From contig CADCXA010000069.1 of the NCBI GenBank assembly GCA_902806565.1, positions 310,001 through 374,000 on the forward strand: a DNA stretch of 64,000 nt, written 5' to 3'. The stretch comes from Hypoxylon rubiginosum. Taxonomy: Eukaryota; Ascomycota; Sordariomycetes; Xylariales; Hypoxylaceae. This document shows, piece by piece, positions 1 to 11,333 of the stretch (position 1 is its first letter; every line of letters begins with the position of its first letter). Under the pieces are notes generated by a model. The model saw only the letters and a program-made list of their open reading frames with translations, had not been told where the DNA came from and did not search any database. Both the position numbers and the translations under genes were made by a program.

Positions 1-1257
1 CAAGTTCACGGCATTGCTGTTACCTTTTACATCAAAATGGCCATTAATTCATGCAATCATGACGGAGAAGGACTCTAGGCGCATTTTCTATTTCATGGGG
101 TATGAACTTATACCTAAATCCCCAAGCCTATTGGGATAACTGCTCACGATTGCCTTTTCAGTGTCAATTTCTCCTTCATGACCGTCCAGGCTGTATACGG
201 GTACCTTACCGACTCCCTGGGGCTCCTCAGCGATAGCATACACATGTTCTTTGACTGCGTGGCATTGGCGGTAGGCCTTTTTGCGGCGGTCATGAGCAAA
301 TGGCCCCCTAGCGAGCGGTTCCCCTACGGGTTTGGAAAGATTGAAACCCTGAGCGGATTTGCAAATGGTGTCTTTCTGATGTACGTCTTGAATATGCGCC
401 GCCTGGAATTATCTGCTAATAGTGTTTACAGACTTATCAGTCTTGAGATCATGTTCGAAGCATTCGAGAGATTACTGGAGGGACGAGAGACCAAGAGGCT
501 TCAAGAGTTATTTATCGTCAGTTCCTTGGGGTTGGCTGTCAACCTGCTAGGTATCTTTGCTTTTGGCTCCCACGGCCATCACGGCCACGACCACTCGCAT
601 GGCCATTCTCACGATCACAGTCACGCACACGAGAATGACCACGATGACCACGACTGCGCGCACGACGATAATGATCATGATCATAGCCATGACCATAGCC
701 ATAGCCACGCCCATTCCCACCACGGTCATAGCCACGACAACGAGAACATGCACGGAATCTACTTACACATCCTCGCAGACACGCTGGGAAGCGCCTCGGT
801 AATTGTATCGACCGTGCTGACCTACCTTTTCCCGTGGTCCGGCTGGGATCCATTGGCGTCCTTCTTGATTGCGTATCTGATCCTCATCACGGCGATTCCT
901 CTGGTCAAATCGTCGGCCCAGCGCCTACTACTAACGATCCCGGCGGACACGGAGTATAACCTCCGTAATACTCTGTCCGAGATCACCAACCAGAGGGGCG
1001 TAGCCTCGTACTCGGTACCGAAATTCTGGGTAGACGACGGGGCAGGCGGCGAGCCTGGAAGTAAGCTTTTGGGGGTGATGCACGTGGCGGCGATTCGGGG
1101 CGCGGACCTAGAGGAGGTCCGAGAAAGGGTGCAGAACTACCTGGCCAAACATGGGATTTACCTGACGATACAGATGGAGAGAGAAGGCGATACGACATGC
1201 TGGTGTGGAATGGGTCGGCTGAATGCTATGACGAATAAGGGACTGGGCGGGTATTGA
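1..1257 (+). CDS. msc2: Msc2-like zinc transporter (cation diffusion facilitator), 3' part
   Basis: Zinc transporter of the CDF family, Msc2/ZnT5-ZnT7 branch, expected to move zinc into the ER or early secretory pathway. The gene starts before the window. I read exons <1..99, 162..380 and 432..1257. The intron at 100-161 joins a D-S-R-R-I-F-Y-F-M exon to V-N-F-S-F-M, and the 51-bp intron at 381-431 restores F-A-N-G-V-F-L-I. Visible are the CDF core with S-D-S-I-H-M-F-F-D in membrane segment II (the H-xxx-D metal site), H-I-L-A-D-T-L-G in segment V (second site), and a long His/Asp-rich cytosolic loop between segments IV and V, roughly at 568-750. The protein ends near a C-W-C-G motif. The 51-bp intron is a multiple of three without a stop, so retention would add 17 residues. 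The family call is strong; membrane location is inferred. Confidence 0.9.
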
Positions 1258-2802
1258 GACTTGATGGGACGGTTGGCGTAGCGGATTGACTGGCCCTCCT
1301 TGACTAGGAGCTATAAGCAGCACGGCGAGACACCTAGCCCTCGGGACAATGTTCGAAGTATGCGATGGTCGACAACTGATTGTGTTTTCGTTTCCATTGG
1401 ACAGCGTGTACAGCGTGTATTGGTTTGGAGAGGCTACCTAGGTAGACAGATAGGGGCGTTGATGGAGAAGACGGAGCAGAGGAGGACGAGGAACAACTAT
1501 ACCCCATGATATACCTTATCTTGCGTTCTGTATATACTTTCCGGATAGAAGGCGTATACACATGTCGGGGTAGATTAGAAATAAAGAAAAAGAAAAATTA
1601 CCGTGATTCGCTATCGCAAACTCTATTTGCTGTTGCTGCATGAGAATTTGGCATATGATTATGACGTACGTACTACACATCGGCGGTAACGAATCAGCTA
1701 TTCGGGTCAGGCACGCAACGGCTTCTGCCGGCCCCAAGTTGGACGGGCCGAGCTTAGTACGTAGAGTGCTCTCGAGCTGCTCGAGGTGTGCTGGTGATAC
1801 ACGACTGATGTGATACACGACTGATTTGATACTGAACAACACTTACATTGGCCTCGAGGACATTCCTTGTACCTAGTGACCTAGGGTACTTGGCAATGTT
1901 CATTTAGAGTCTTGGAGCTATTTAGTATCTGTAAATATCTGGTATCTGATATCTGATATCTGGCACACCTCTACAAATTTACGTAAAGGTTCCCTTTGCA
2001 TCCCTTGAGCCGACTTGGCCGAGGTATACAATATCCCTCAAGCCAAGCATCCCTTCATGAGACTTCATGAGAAGGTGTTGACAGGTAGGTATTGTTGTTA
2101 TGTCCCTTCAGATGTTATAATCCCAAATGGCGTATGAATATTCGCATCAAATCAGTGAAGACAGTAAATTGAAATGTATGTTTTTAAGTGCATGGTTTTT
2201 AACGTTGCTTCGAATATTCCGTGAATCTGGCACGTTTTATGGATCTACAGGCCTACATGGTACCTTATGTACATAGGCATGTAGGGCATGTAGGTACTTA
2301 AAAATACAAAGCGGATCCTTGTGTACCCTGTAGTCTGCCGAGGTCTGGATGCCTCTGACGTTATTTGGCTTGTCCATTGCCGAAAAAGAAGCAACGGTTT
2401 TAGCTGCAAGGGAAGGAGAAGAGAAAAAAAAAGAAATACAATTCCCTTCCAGCCATTGCCCTTTGTAAAGTTGCCATACGGACTTCTGTTGTTGTCCACC
2501 AACGCTCAGGCGCAAGAGAAGAGGTTCGCGATAGACAATACTCGACTCAGACAAGCAAGCTACCGGAGTTCTAATCCATTCGGCGAATTCGCGCATAGTG
2601 GAAGGTCGCCTGTTACCCTGCCATAGGTGCTCGATACCCTATACCTTGCCTAGCTTCAGCTTCAGCTCCAGGACCTACCCAAGTTCGGCTCCTCTACTCT
2701 CCCTCCTTTTCGTATAGGGGAGCACTCTTCGAATATTCTCTCCGAGACGAGTAATCCGAGCAGCAACGACGAGGTAGAATAGCAACGGGGACCACCGCCG
2801 CC
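1258..2802. other. Intergenic spacer, no gene seen
   Basis: This 1.5-kb spacer between the zinc transporter and the acylcarnitine carrier holds only short, low-quality reading frames. It contains a small run of near-identical TATCTG units around 1930-1965 and one TACCTAGGTAG-type motif near 1436. The last 100 bp before 2803 are the probable promoter and leader of the carrier gene. Confidence 0.5.
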
Positions 2803-3951
2803 ATGTCCTCCAAAGACGGCATCAACGAGAAGCTGCACGCGTCGCTCCCGGCCCCCGTCGCCGACAAGCTGCCGCACATCCCGGAGACCAAGGACGAGCT
2901 CAAGGCCGAGCTGAAAGCCGAGGCGCAGGCCGCCACGTCCAGCGTCTCGTCCCAGCTGCGATCTTTTGCCGCCGGCGGCTTCGGTGGTGTCTGTGCTGTG
3001 GTTGTTGGGCACCCGTTCGACCTCGTCAAGGTGCGATTGCAGACGGCCGATAAGGGCGTCTATTCCTCGGCCATCGACGTCGTGCGGAAGAGCGTCGCGA
3101 GGGACGGGTTGAGGAAGGGGCTGTACGCCGGTGTCAGTGCGCCGCTCGTCGGTGTCACGCCTATGTGTATGCTGCCCTCCCTTTACCCCCCCTCCCTATT
3201 TCTCCTTTCATCTAGCCAATTTACTACGCCGTTAGGCCGAGACGACTAAAGCTAATTTGTGCATTATACGGGTATAGTCGCCGTATCGTTCTGGGGCTAC
3301 GACCTCGGCAAGCAGCTTGTGACCAACTTCTCCCCGCCGGCCACCCCCGGCGCGCCCCTCTCCATCGGCCAGATCAGCGCCGCCGGCTTCTTCAGCGCCA
3401 TCCCCATGACCGCCATCACGGCGCCCTTCGAGCGCGTCAAGGTCATCCTCCAGGTGCAGGGGCAGCGCCTGAAGCCCGGCGAGGAGCCCAAGTACAAGGG
3501 CGGCCTCGACGTCGTCCGCCAGCTCTACCGCGAGGGCGGCGCGCGCTCCGTCTTCCGCGGCAGCACCGCGACCCTCATGCGCGACGGCCCCGGCAGCGCC
3601 GCCTACTTCGCCGCCTACGAGTACATCAAGCGGCGGCTGACCCCCGTGGACCCGGCGACGGGAAAGCCCACGGGCGACCTGAGCCTGCTGGCCATCACGG
3701 CGGCGGGCGGCGCCGCCGGGGTCGCCATGTGGATCCCCGTGTTCCCCGTCGACACCGTCAAGAGCCGGCTACAGACGGCCGAGGGCAACGCGAGCATCGG
3801 CAGCATCGTGCGGGAGGTGTACGGCAAGGGCGGCCTCAAGGCCTTCTTCCCGGGCTTCGGGCCCGCCCTCGCGAGAGCCGTGCCCGCTAACGCCGCCACG
3901 TTCTTGGGCGTCGAGCTGGCCCACCAGGCTATGAAGAAGATGTTCGGCTGA
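2803..3951 (+). CDS. crc1: Mitochondrial carnitine/acylcarnitine carrier
   Basis: Mitochondrial carrier family member exchanging carnitine and acylcarnitine across the inner membrane (yeast Crc1, Aspergillus AcuH), needed to pass acetyl and acyl units from peroxisome or cytosol into mitochondria. Exons 2803..3166 and 3278..3951 give 345 residues. The 111-bp intron (GTATGC donor, GCTAAT branch, TATAG acceptor) restores T-P-M-F-A-V-S-F-W-G-Y-D. Three carrier repeats are clear from the signatures H-P-F-D-L-V-K, A-P-F-E-R-V-K and F-P-V-D-T-V-K; the second is typical of the acylcarnitine subgroup. The N-terminal 45 residues are charged and precede the first repeat. The start is in a good context (GCCGCCATGTCC). 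Coding GC is high, especially in exon 2. Substrate assignment comes from family resemblance. Confidence 0.93.
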
Positions 3952-5607
3952 GAGGTGTGCGCATGGGTCTTGACGTATTTCTCGTTGATGCCTAGATACC
4001 TACCTAAGGTACCTATCCATCTAAGCCGCCAAGGGGGGGTGTGGAGGATAGGGTGGGACGGAAGCCATGCTGAGAGCATTGGCAAGCGAACGAGAAGGAG
4101 GTTCGCCGAAATAGAAAAGTGTAGACGGCCAGCCAGCCGCCCTAGGAGGATTACGGCCTTAAGAGACGAATTCACCTAATCCTCAAGCGGAGGCGTAGAG
4201 CACGGGATGGAGTATGGAATTGCATATCCAAGGCGTTCACATAAGAGGGATTGGCCATGTGTAATGATTCTGCTAGGAGCTAAGGCTCCCTGAAATGATA
4301 TTCTCATATATTCGGATAGATGTTTCTAATACATATATCGATTCCCGATGAACAGAACTTCATAACGACGGACTTATCAAAACCCATCCCCGTCTTCTTC
4401 ACCGGTCAAGTTGGTGTATCGTATGATACATGTAGTAGATGCCTCGAACCACAACCCCCCGCTCTAGTTTTACTGTGAGCATGTATGTATGTATAGAGCA
4501 GATAGGCGCTTACTTACATGCGCCGTTTCCGCTAGACCGAGCCATCTGCAAAGTGTCCCACGCAAGCAAGAGCAGAAAAGTTATGTCATGTACCGCTAAT
4601 ATCGTACGTGTCTGAACCCTGCAGAAGAATGTCACCGTCTGAGGTGCATGCAGCTCGAAAACCGCACGGGTATGGCATGACTCGACGAGTATTTTACCTA
4701 GCTAGTTAGCTTCTTCTTTGTATCCTATCACTGCTCTGCTACTATAAGTCGGTGAACATCCGCGATTATATATACGTTGTTATACGTCCACCTCCTCGCA
4801 CTCTCGGTAAATACTCGCCTATCAAGCACCTTGGATCTCACCTGCAGCATCTGGTTGAACCGGTCTCGACTATCTTACCTTCAGGTTTAGTCTACCGAGA
4901 GAACAACCCGCTCTATAACCCATTCTCAGGAGTAAGGCTACACTCCTGCATGGAGCTGCTAGAACAGAGTCCAGTACCTTCATTTTATTTTCAATATACT
5001 CTTGTCTCGAATGCTAAGTTAACTATCCGCCTCCTTCGCAGCCCCTTTCAAACAGAACTGAACACGATCACGTTCACTGACAGGTTAGTCAATTCCGAAT
5101 AGCTCATGACGAGAACATAGCAATCCATTCGTTAATTAAGGGTAGCTAGCTGTATCACTAATAAAACGGCCAAGGTATCAATTTGAACGCCAGCCCCAAA
5201 TATCCCGTTCCGACCTCTCAGGCCATGCAAATCTTAATCGACGGAGTGGTATCTTCGTGAGGATTTAAATGAAAAACAGACAAGAGAAGAAAGAAATAGG
5301 TATAATTGAGAAGCAAAAATGAATTGCAGTTACTGATGATACTCCTATTTCTGCAATAGGCACCTCAACCGTAGGGGAGCCCTCCATCAAAGTTGGTATC
5401 AAATTTCTTGTGGCTGGGATGCAGAGCTCAACGGTGAAGGGGCACTTCGATATACCCAAAAGTACAAACGCCGATCGATGAGGTGTTTAGGGCCTTACTC
5501 GATGGATTTGGTTTGTACCAGAGCGCTTCATGACGGAGTAGAGATTTTTTGTTAATTGTTAAACGGTCGGCTAGATTGTGCTGAGGTTCGGTCTACGGGG
5601 GAGACGT
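3952..5607. other. Convergent intergenic spacer, no gene seen
   Basis: This 1.65-kb stretch lies between the convergent ends of the acylcarnitine carrier and the histidine-phosphatase gene. The longest open frames (for example around 4752-5102) lack a good start, family resemblance or plausible splicing. There is no tRNA-like B box. The left part is probably 3' untranslated sequence. Confidence 0.5.
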
Positions 5608-7825
5608 TCATCGCTCGTTAACGGTCCATCGTCGTTTCATCGAGCTAAAGTCCCGGATTCTCTCAGCCTCTCCCGGAGGGCGCGGAGCACCCCAGAGGCC
5701 TCCGTTACCCACCCTTGTTCCGGCCCAGAGGCGTGGAGCAGTAGCCTCGTCAAACTGGTCGTGCTCTTCGCTTTGCGAGGTTTGCGAGCCATTCTTGGAG
5801 CTGGTCTTGTCTCTGGTGTCGACAGAATCAACCTTGTTGGAGTCGGAGTCCTTCTGCGGCTCTATAATAACGCCAACGTCCGTCTTCGCTTGTCCTTCGT
5901 GGCCTTCGTCGAGCTGTGACGAAGTCTCGGCCGCTTCCTCTGCTATACCGTTATCATGTCCCGGCGGTGTCCATAACCCGGTCGAGCTAGAGGGGGTTGG
6001 CCGAGTTGACAAGCCGGAGCTACCACCGTTAACAATTGCGACTCCGGATCCTGTGCCGTTAGGTGGAGCCCGGGAAGACGTTGCTAGTACCGGAGATCCC
6101 CTTCGCATACTTCCAAGTGAGGCGTTTACCGAATTGCTGCGGCTGCCCGGTGTCGCGCCGCCTAGCAACGACGCTCCAAAAGCCGCCTCTCTCAGCGCAG
6201 AAGTAAAACCACTACTATGCAGACCATTCGGGTTACGACCGGCACCCGAAGAGTTACGGCTGAGCGTGGGCGGGGTGGTGGAATGAAGGTGCTCCGTATT
6301 TGCAAACAACTTCAGCTCGAACATTTCCGACATCATCGTTCGCTTAGTTATCAGAGGCTCTTCTAGAGAAGAGGCCGGCTTCTCGTATATACCGAAGTCG
6401 AAACCATTGTCGAATTCGGGTTTCCGCTCAGCCATTGTGATAGACGACATTCCAATGTCGAGGAGGACGGGTTGCTGCGTGATGGCGCCAATCAAAGCGT
6501 TACAGCCGGCACCATGTGAAACGAGAACGACGACGTTTTCTATTTCAACATCGGAATCGTGGACGACGGACAAGTCGCTATGATTGTTCTCGTCATTCTC
6601 CCTTCGCGAAGACTTGGAGGATTTGGGGCTCGAAGCCGTTTTGGTTACCATCTCGCCCGGTTTCTCCGTGGTGCTGTACCACTCAATCAACCGCTGCAGA
6701 CCTTTTCTAAACCTTTGATGCATCGCTGCCCATTCTTCAGGTAGGACGCCACCATCTCCCCAGCCTAGATTTTCTCTACTAGAGTCCCATTGGTAGTCGA
6801 CGTCGATACAAGCATCACGCGCATGTGCGACGTAGCCCCTCGGTATGGGTTCTGAGGTTGAAAGAGCATAAGAGGGAATAGGGCTTACGTATCCTGGCGT
6901 CCAGGTGGGATTCGGAGTGGACAGTTTATATGCTGCCCTGGGGTCTAGGGTTCCGGTTGATTCACTTCGAACTTTCGGAAGATTGCTTTTTAGACTCGAG
7001 ACGCTATCGAGGCCGGAAGGGGCATCAGACTCGGGCGTCATGGAGGAAACTAGGGGACTTCCGCGGCCTTGGGGAGCATTCCATAGTTGGGGCGACCCAT
7101 TCGGAGCATGCCGAGTGTGGAAATGAGGATAGTCGTTGTAGTTCTCCCGGCGCAACAGCTCTGCCTTCGCGGTTACTAGCATCAGACTCGACCTTGGAGG
7201 CGGGGTAATATGCTCGAAATAGTCGGGGGATAGCCATTCTCCGAGGAAAGGGTCAAGTCGTAGGACCGACTTCTCAACCGAACTTGACAGGTCGTGGGGT
7301 GAGTTTACTTGCGTAGAAATTGTTGGGCGAGGCCGCGCGGGAGCAGAACTGGAGGAATGCGGCTGGATACTACGCGGAGAATGAGATCCTGGAGAATGAG
7401 ATCCCTCGGGGGAAGCGGGTAAAGGAGGATTCGAGGCGAGGCCTGAAGCTATAGCGACAGACGTCTGAACACAGCGGAGGAAGGGCGAACTATGTATTAC
7501 GACCTTGTAACGCTTCTTCTTCTGGCTTACAGGGGCGATGTCAGGTCCTTGGCTGGCGACAAAAGCCTCATCCTCGGCCTCTTTTTGTTGCAGGATGGAA
7601 GCGATTCTGGCTCCAACGGTCCTGGATTGCAACCATCCGCCATACGTGAGAGGCGGGTCATAAGGGGTGGGAGAAGAAAGATGCCACTGCTTGTCTGCGG
7701 CATCAAGGCGCTTCCCGTGCCTGCGTTATTTGTTAAACCGCGAGACCGAAAGGAGACGACGCGCTACGAGAAGACAAATAAGAAACTCACCTAACTATGA
7801 ATATATATGCGGGAGGTCGACCCAT
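5608..7825 (-). CDS. Histidine phosphatase superfamily (phosphoglycerate-mutase-like) protein
   Basis: Large fungal member of the histidine phosphatase superfamily, branch 1. Exons on the minus strand are 7825..7791 and 7720..5608, giving 715 residues. The first exon encodes only M-G-R-P-P-A-Y-I-F-I-V-R; splicing out the 70-bp intron completes the catalytic R-H-G motif (His about residue 13). The second pocket arginine is in S-S-P-F-L-R-C about residue 94, an acidic G-E-W-L-S follows near 172, and the second catalytic histidine is V-S-H-G-A-G about residue 414. Long Ser/Pro-rich low-complexity segments lie between and after these blocks, so the catalytic fold is interrupted by probably disordered insertions. 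The substrate is unknown; related fungal proteins are simply called phosphoglycerate mutase family, and a glycolytic role is unlikely. Confidence 0.85.
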
Positions 7826-9533
7826 AGCTTCATCTGCCGGCTAGGCTCGGCCCGGCTTGGTTAGGTAAGTGAGAGATGAGGAATGAGAGATGAGAGATGA
7901 GATGTTTGTTGCGGCGAGAAGACTTTCTTTCTGGTCGGAGCCAAAAATCGTATGAGAGAGGTTGTATATCACCCCCGTCGGTGTCCCTAAGCCTAAAGCA
8001 ATGGCTCCCTTTTCGCTAGGATGGATGTGTGACTTTTGGCAGAAGAAGCCTTGGGCAGCTAAGGTATATGTAAAATGCTCCCCTGGAAGTATTCCTTGGG
8101 TTACGCAGGCTTCGGTACTTGATATTCGGTCAAATTATCGTCGATGTGGCGTCGGGTTTATAATAAATCATCTTGGCTGTGGAACCTAGGCTTGTTTATT
8201 CTCCAGGAGATCGGAGGAGGCAAGGTGACAGACGGTATATAGAGCAGATGGCGACGTAACGGTAAAGGCGATGGCGATAGGAGCTGGAATGGTAATAGTA
8301 GAAGAGTGGAATCCTGATCTGTAGGCCCTAGGTGAAGATATATGTACCGTTTTTAAAAGACTCAGCCTTTTTTTATTTTATTTTTTAAGCTAAGGCAAAT
8401 GGCAAAGTGAAAAAAGTATTTATATCTTGTAATCTTCAAATGCGATTCACCAAGACCAAGATGCAAGGGCGGAGACGGGCGCACGATTAACCTTTTGAGG
8501 CGGGGGCAGTCAGGGCAGTTTAGCTCTCTCCCGGTGTCTCGTACGTCAACTTTGGAATTAGGGGGGCGTTTAATGGGAACTCAGATCCCCTAAACAGCTA
8601 AACAAGGGTTCTGACAGGCTGAATTCTAGCGCGTCTTAGGGGTCGTGCTCTTAGTGATTGGAGCTGGCTTGAGCTGCTAGGCTACTAAGTTCAAGGACTT
8701 AGCGTCCTCTTATCGGAGTTAAGACCCCTATGTAGATGTATGTACGTAGTCGTTCGGAATTATCCTCTATTCTTCAATATTTCGTGCATACATGTAGGTA
8801 CCTACTTGTGCTACTAATTATTGTCAGTAACTTTTTCTCTTACCTACCTAGGTATCCTTCAGACCTAGATCTTCTATTCTAGGTGGACTATCCAATACTC
8901 TTCTAAAACTGAAGGACCACTGGTATCATGGCACCATTATCAAGAGCACCTCGTTTAAAAATAGTTGGGAAGGTTGCAGCTCTTATTCGCGTCTCTCTCA
9001 AATCCAGGTCTTTCACTATGTCTTCCTGTTCCTGTTCCTTTTCCTTTTCTTCTTTTCCCTCTTTCTCTCTCTTTGTTCCCCTCTCTCTTTGTTCCCTCTC
9101 TATCTCTAGCCGCTCTACAAGTGACAGCGAGGACACAAGCGATGGTGAGGATGAATGAGGCGCTAGAAACTAGTATCTACATACACTATTAGAAACATTT
9201 GAAATAAAAGAGGTGTATGACTAAGCCTGTCCTGGTAGTACCAATGTATGGGGAAATATGGGCCCCTAGTGAATTCGTACATGAAACCCCTGTCTAATTG
9301 AATCTCGGGTATCGATTACAAATCATTTCAATTGGGTGTTTCAATAACCGTAGCTTATTTCACCCAACCAGCCAGCCAGCCAACACGGGTCCTCCCTATC
9401 GCAGGTCCCATCACCGACCACGGAATACGGGACATTGTTAACGTAACATAGCACAATATCAAGTATTGGTTTCCTATCACCAGTGGCAGATGATCGCATT
9501 TTGAACAACATACCGTACACTTAGACGATAGCT
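7826..9533. other. Divergent promoter region
   Basis: This 1.7-kb spacer separates the divergently transcribed histidine-phosphatase gene and GPI8, so it should hold both promoters. It has a GAGATGAGAGATGAGAGATGAG-like purine repeat near 7875-7902, a T-rich tract near 8370, a TACCTACCTAGGTA motif near 8843 and a strong pyrimidine tract at 9015-9110. Open frames there are low-complexity shadows of the pyrimidine tract. Confidence 0.5.
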
Positions 9534-10771
9534 ATGAAGTTATCAAGCGTCCTGCATCTCCCGGCGCTGTTAGCCGCGTCGCTGTTGGCTCCCATCCAAC
9601 AGGCGTCGGCTGAACATACTAGCAACTGGGCCGTCCTCGTCGGCACTTCAAGATTCTGGTTCAACTATCGCCACCTTGCCAATGTCTTGTCCATGTACCG
9701 AACCGTCAAGCGACTAGGCATCCCCGACTCGCAGATCATCCTCATGCTACCCGACGACATGGCTTGCAACCCTCGCAACGCCTTTCCCGGAACCGTCTAT
9801 AGTAACGCGGATCGAGCCGTCGACCTGTACGGCGACAATATCGAGGTGGACTACCGAGGATACGAGGTCACCGTCGAGAACTTCATCCGCCTGCTGACCG
9901 ACCGTGTTGGGGACGAGATGCCCAGGAGTAAGAGGTTGCTGACCGACGACCGAAGCAACATTTTCGTGTACATGACAGGCCACGGAGGGAACGAGTTCTT
10001 GAAATTTCAAGATGCCGAGGAGATTGGCGCGTTTGATCTGGCAGATGCATTCGAGCAGATGTGGGAAAAGAGAAGGTACGGAAGAGGAACTCTCCATCCA
10101 TCCATCTCAACTAACGATACGATGGCTACAGATACCACGAAATCCTCTTCATGATCGACACATGCCAAGCGAACACCATGTACAGCAAGCTGTACTCGCC
10201 CAACATTATCGCTACTGGGTCCTCCGAGCTAGATCAGTCCTCGTACTCGCACCACGCCGATAACGACGTCGGGGTCGCCGTCATCGATCGATATACCTAT
10301 TATAATCTCGAGTTTCTGGAGTCGGAAGTCAAGGACCTAGGCAGTAAGAAGACGGTCGGCGACCTCTTTGACAGCTACAGCTACGACAAGATTCACTCTA
10401 ACGCCGGCGTCCGATACGACCTATTCCGTGGCGGGCCGGAGGCGGCGCGAAGTCGACTATTAACTGACTTCTTTGGAAATATCCAAAATGTCGAAGTAGA
10501 TGGGGCTAGGAATGCCACGATCGACGAGGAGATGCTGGCTCTTAGCAAGACTATAGCACAGCTACGAGAGCTGGCCGACCGAGAGGAAGCAAACAAGAGT
10601 AATACTACAGAGCCGGGCAAGGTCGAATCTCGGCCGTCCAAGAGACTCCAGATGGCCAAGCCACTGACAGATGACAACTGGTATACCAAGAAGCTCGTGG
10701 GCGCAACTGCGCTGGCCAGCTGTGCGGCACTATGGGCTCTCGGGTCGTATTTAGAGTCGCCAAAGCAATAA
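9534..10771 (+). CDS. gpi8: GPI-anchor transamidase catalytic subunit GPI8 (PIG-K)
   Basis: Catalytic cysteine protease (peptidase family C13) of the GPI transamidase complex in the ER membrane; it cleaves the C-terminal signal of precursors and attaches the GPI anchor. Exons 9534..10075 and 10132..10771 encode 393 residues; the 56-bp intron has an ACTAAC branch and restores [14 protein letters not shown]. Visible are an N-terminal signal peptide ending near A-S-A (residue 26), N-W-A-V-L-V at the start of the domain, the catalytic His in M-T-G-H-G-G (about residue 150), the catalytic Cys in I-D-T-C-Q-A (about residue 192), and a C-terminal membrane segment near residues 370-388. Length and motif order match yeast Gpi8 and human PIG-K. 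Confidence 0.96.
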
Positions 10772-11333
10772 TGACATATAGACTAGCATTGTACTAGTAA
10801 TGAAATAATAAGAATTATCCCTAGACGTTATTATCGACGAAAACATTATAACGGCGGCAATCTCGAATTCACGTGTTATAGTAAGGAGTTTGCTTGTTGT
10901 ACAGGTACGTTTTTTATACCTAGCTAAACTGTACAATACTGTAGCCGGATGTGAAAATTCAAGACGCTTAGACCATCTCCATCACCTCAATCAAATCCTC
11001 ATTAACCTCTACCTGGACAACAGAAAAGATTGGTAGCAATTATTCCCACCTACCTAGGCAAACAACAATTATTCGCACATAATTAATACATATCTAGGTA
11101 CTTTGAAATCTCTCACCAGGAAGTCCTTCATAGAAAGATCAGTTGAACCTCTCTGGTTCTCGATATCTTCTTTGACTCCTTTCCCACTTTTCTTCACTTA
11201 CACCATCGAATAACCTGCATACCTTGCCATGTTAATACCATTTCATGTGTATGGGTCAAAAACAGGATTCGGTATACTAGGATGATCTAAAGGGAGCTTC
11301 TTACGATAACTCCAAGATTAAGGGGCTTACAAG
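10772..11333. other. Intergenic spacer, no gene seen
   Basis: A 560-bp spacer between GPI8 and the TFIIIC-like gene on the same strand. It includes the GPI8 3' end and the downstream promoter. No RNA gene or conserved reading frame is visible. Confidence 0.5.

Noticed and set aside
539..853. Open frames on the minus strand and in another plus frame over the His-rich loop of the zinc transporter
   Set aside because: They are low-complexity shadows of the repeated CAY/GAY codons of the transporter.
4752..5102. 116-codon plus-strand frame
   Set aside because: No ATG in good context, no domain, no signal peptide, and it lies between convergent gene ends; chance frame is more likely.
8903..9158. 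Frames on both strands rich in Glu/Lys/Arg or Ser/Phe
   Set aside because: Caused by the pyrimidine tract CTTTTCCTTTT...; the opposing frames mirror each other.
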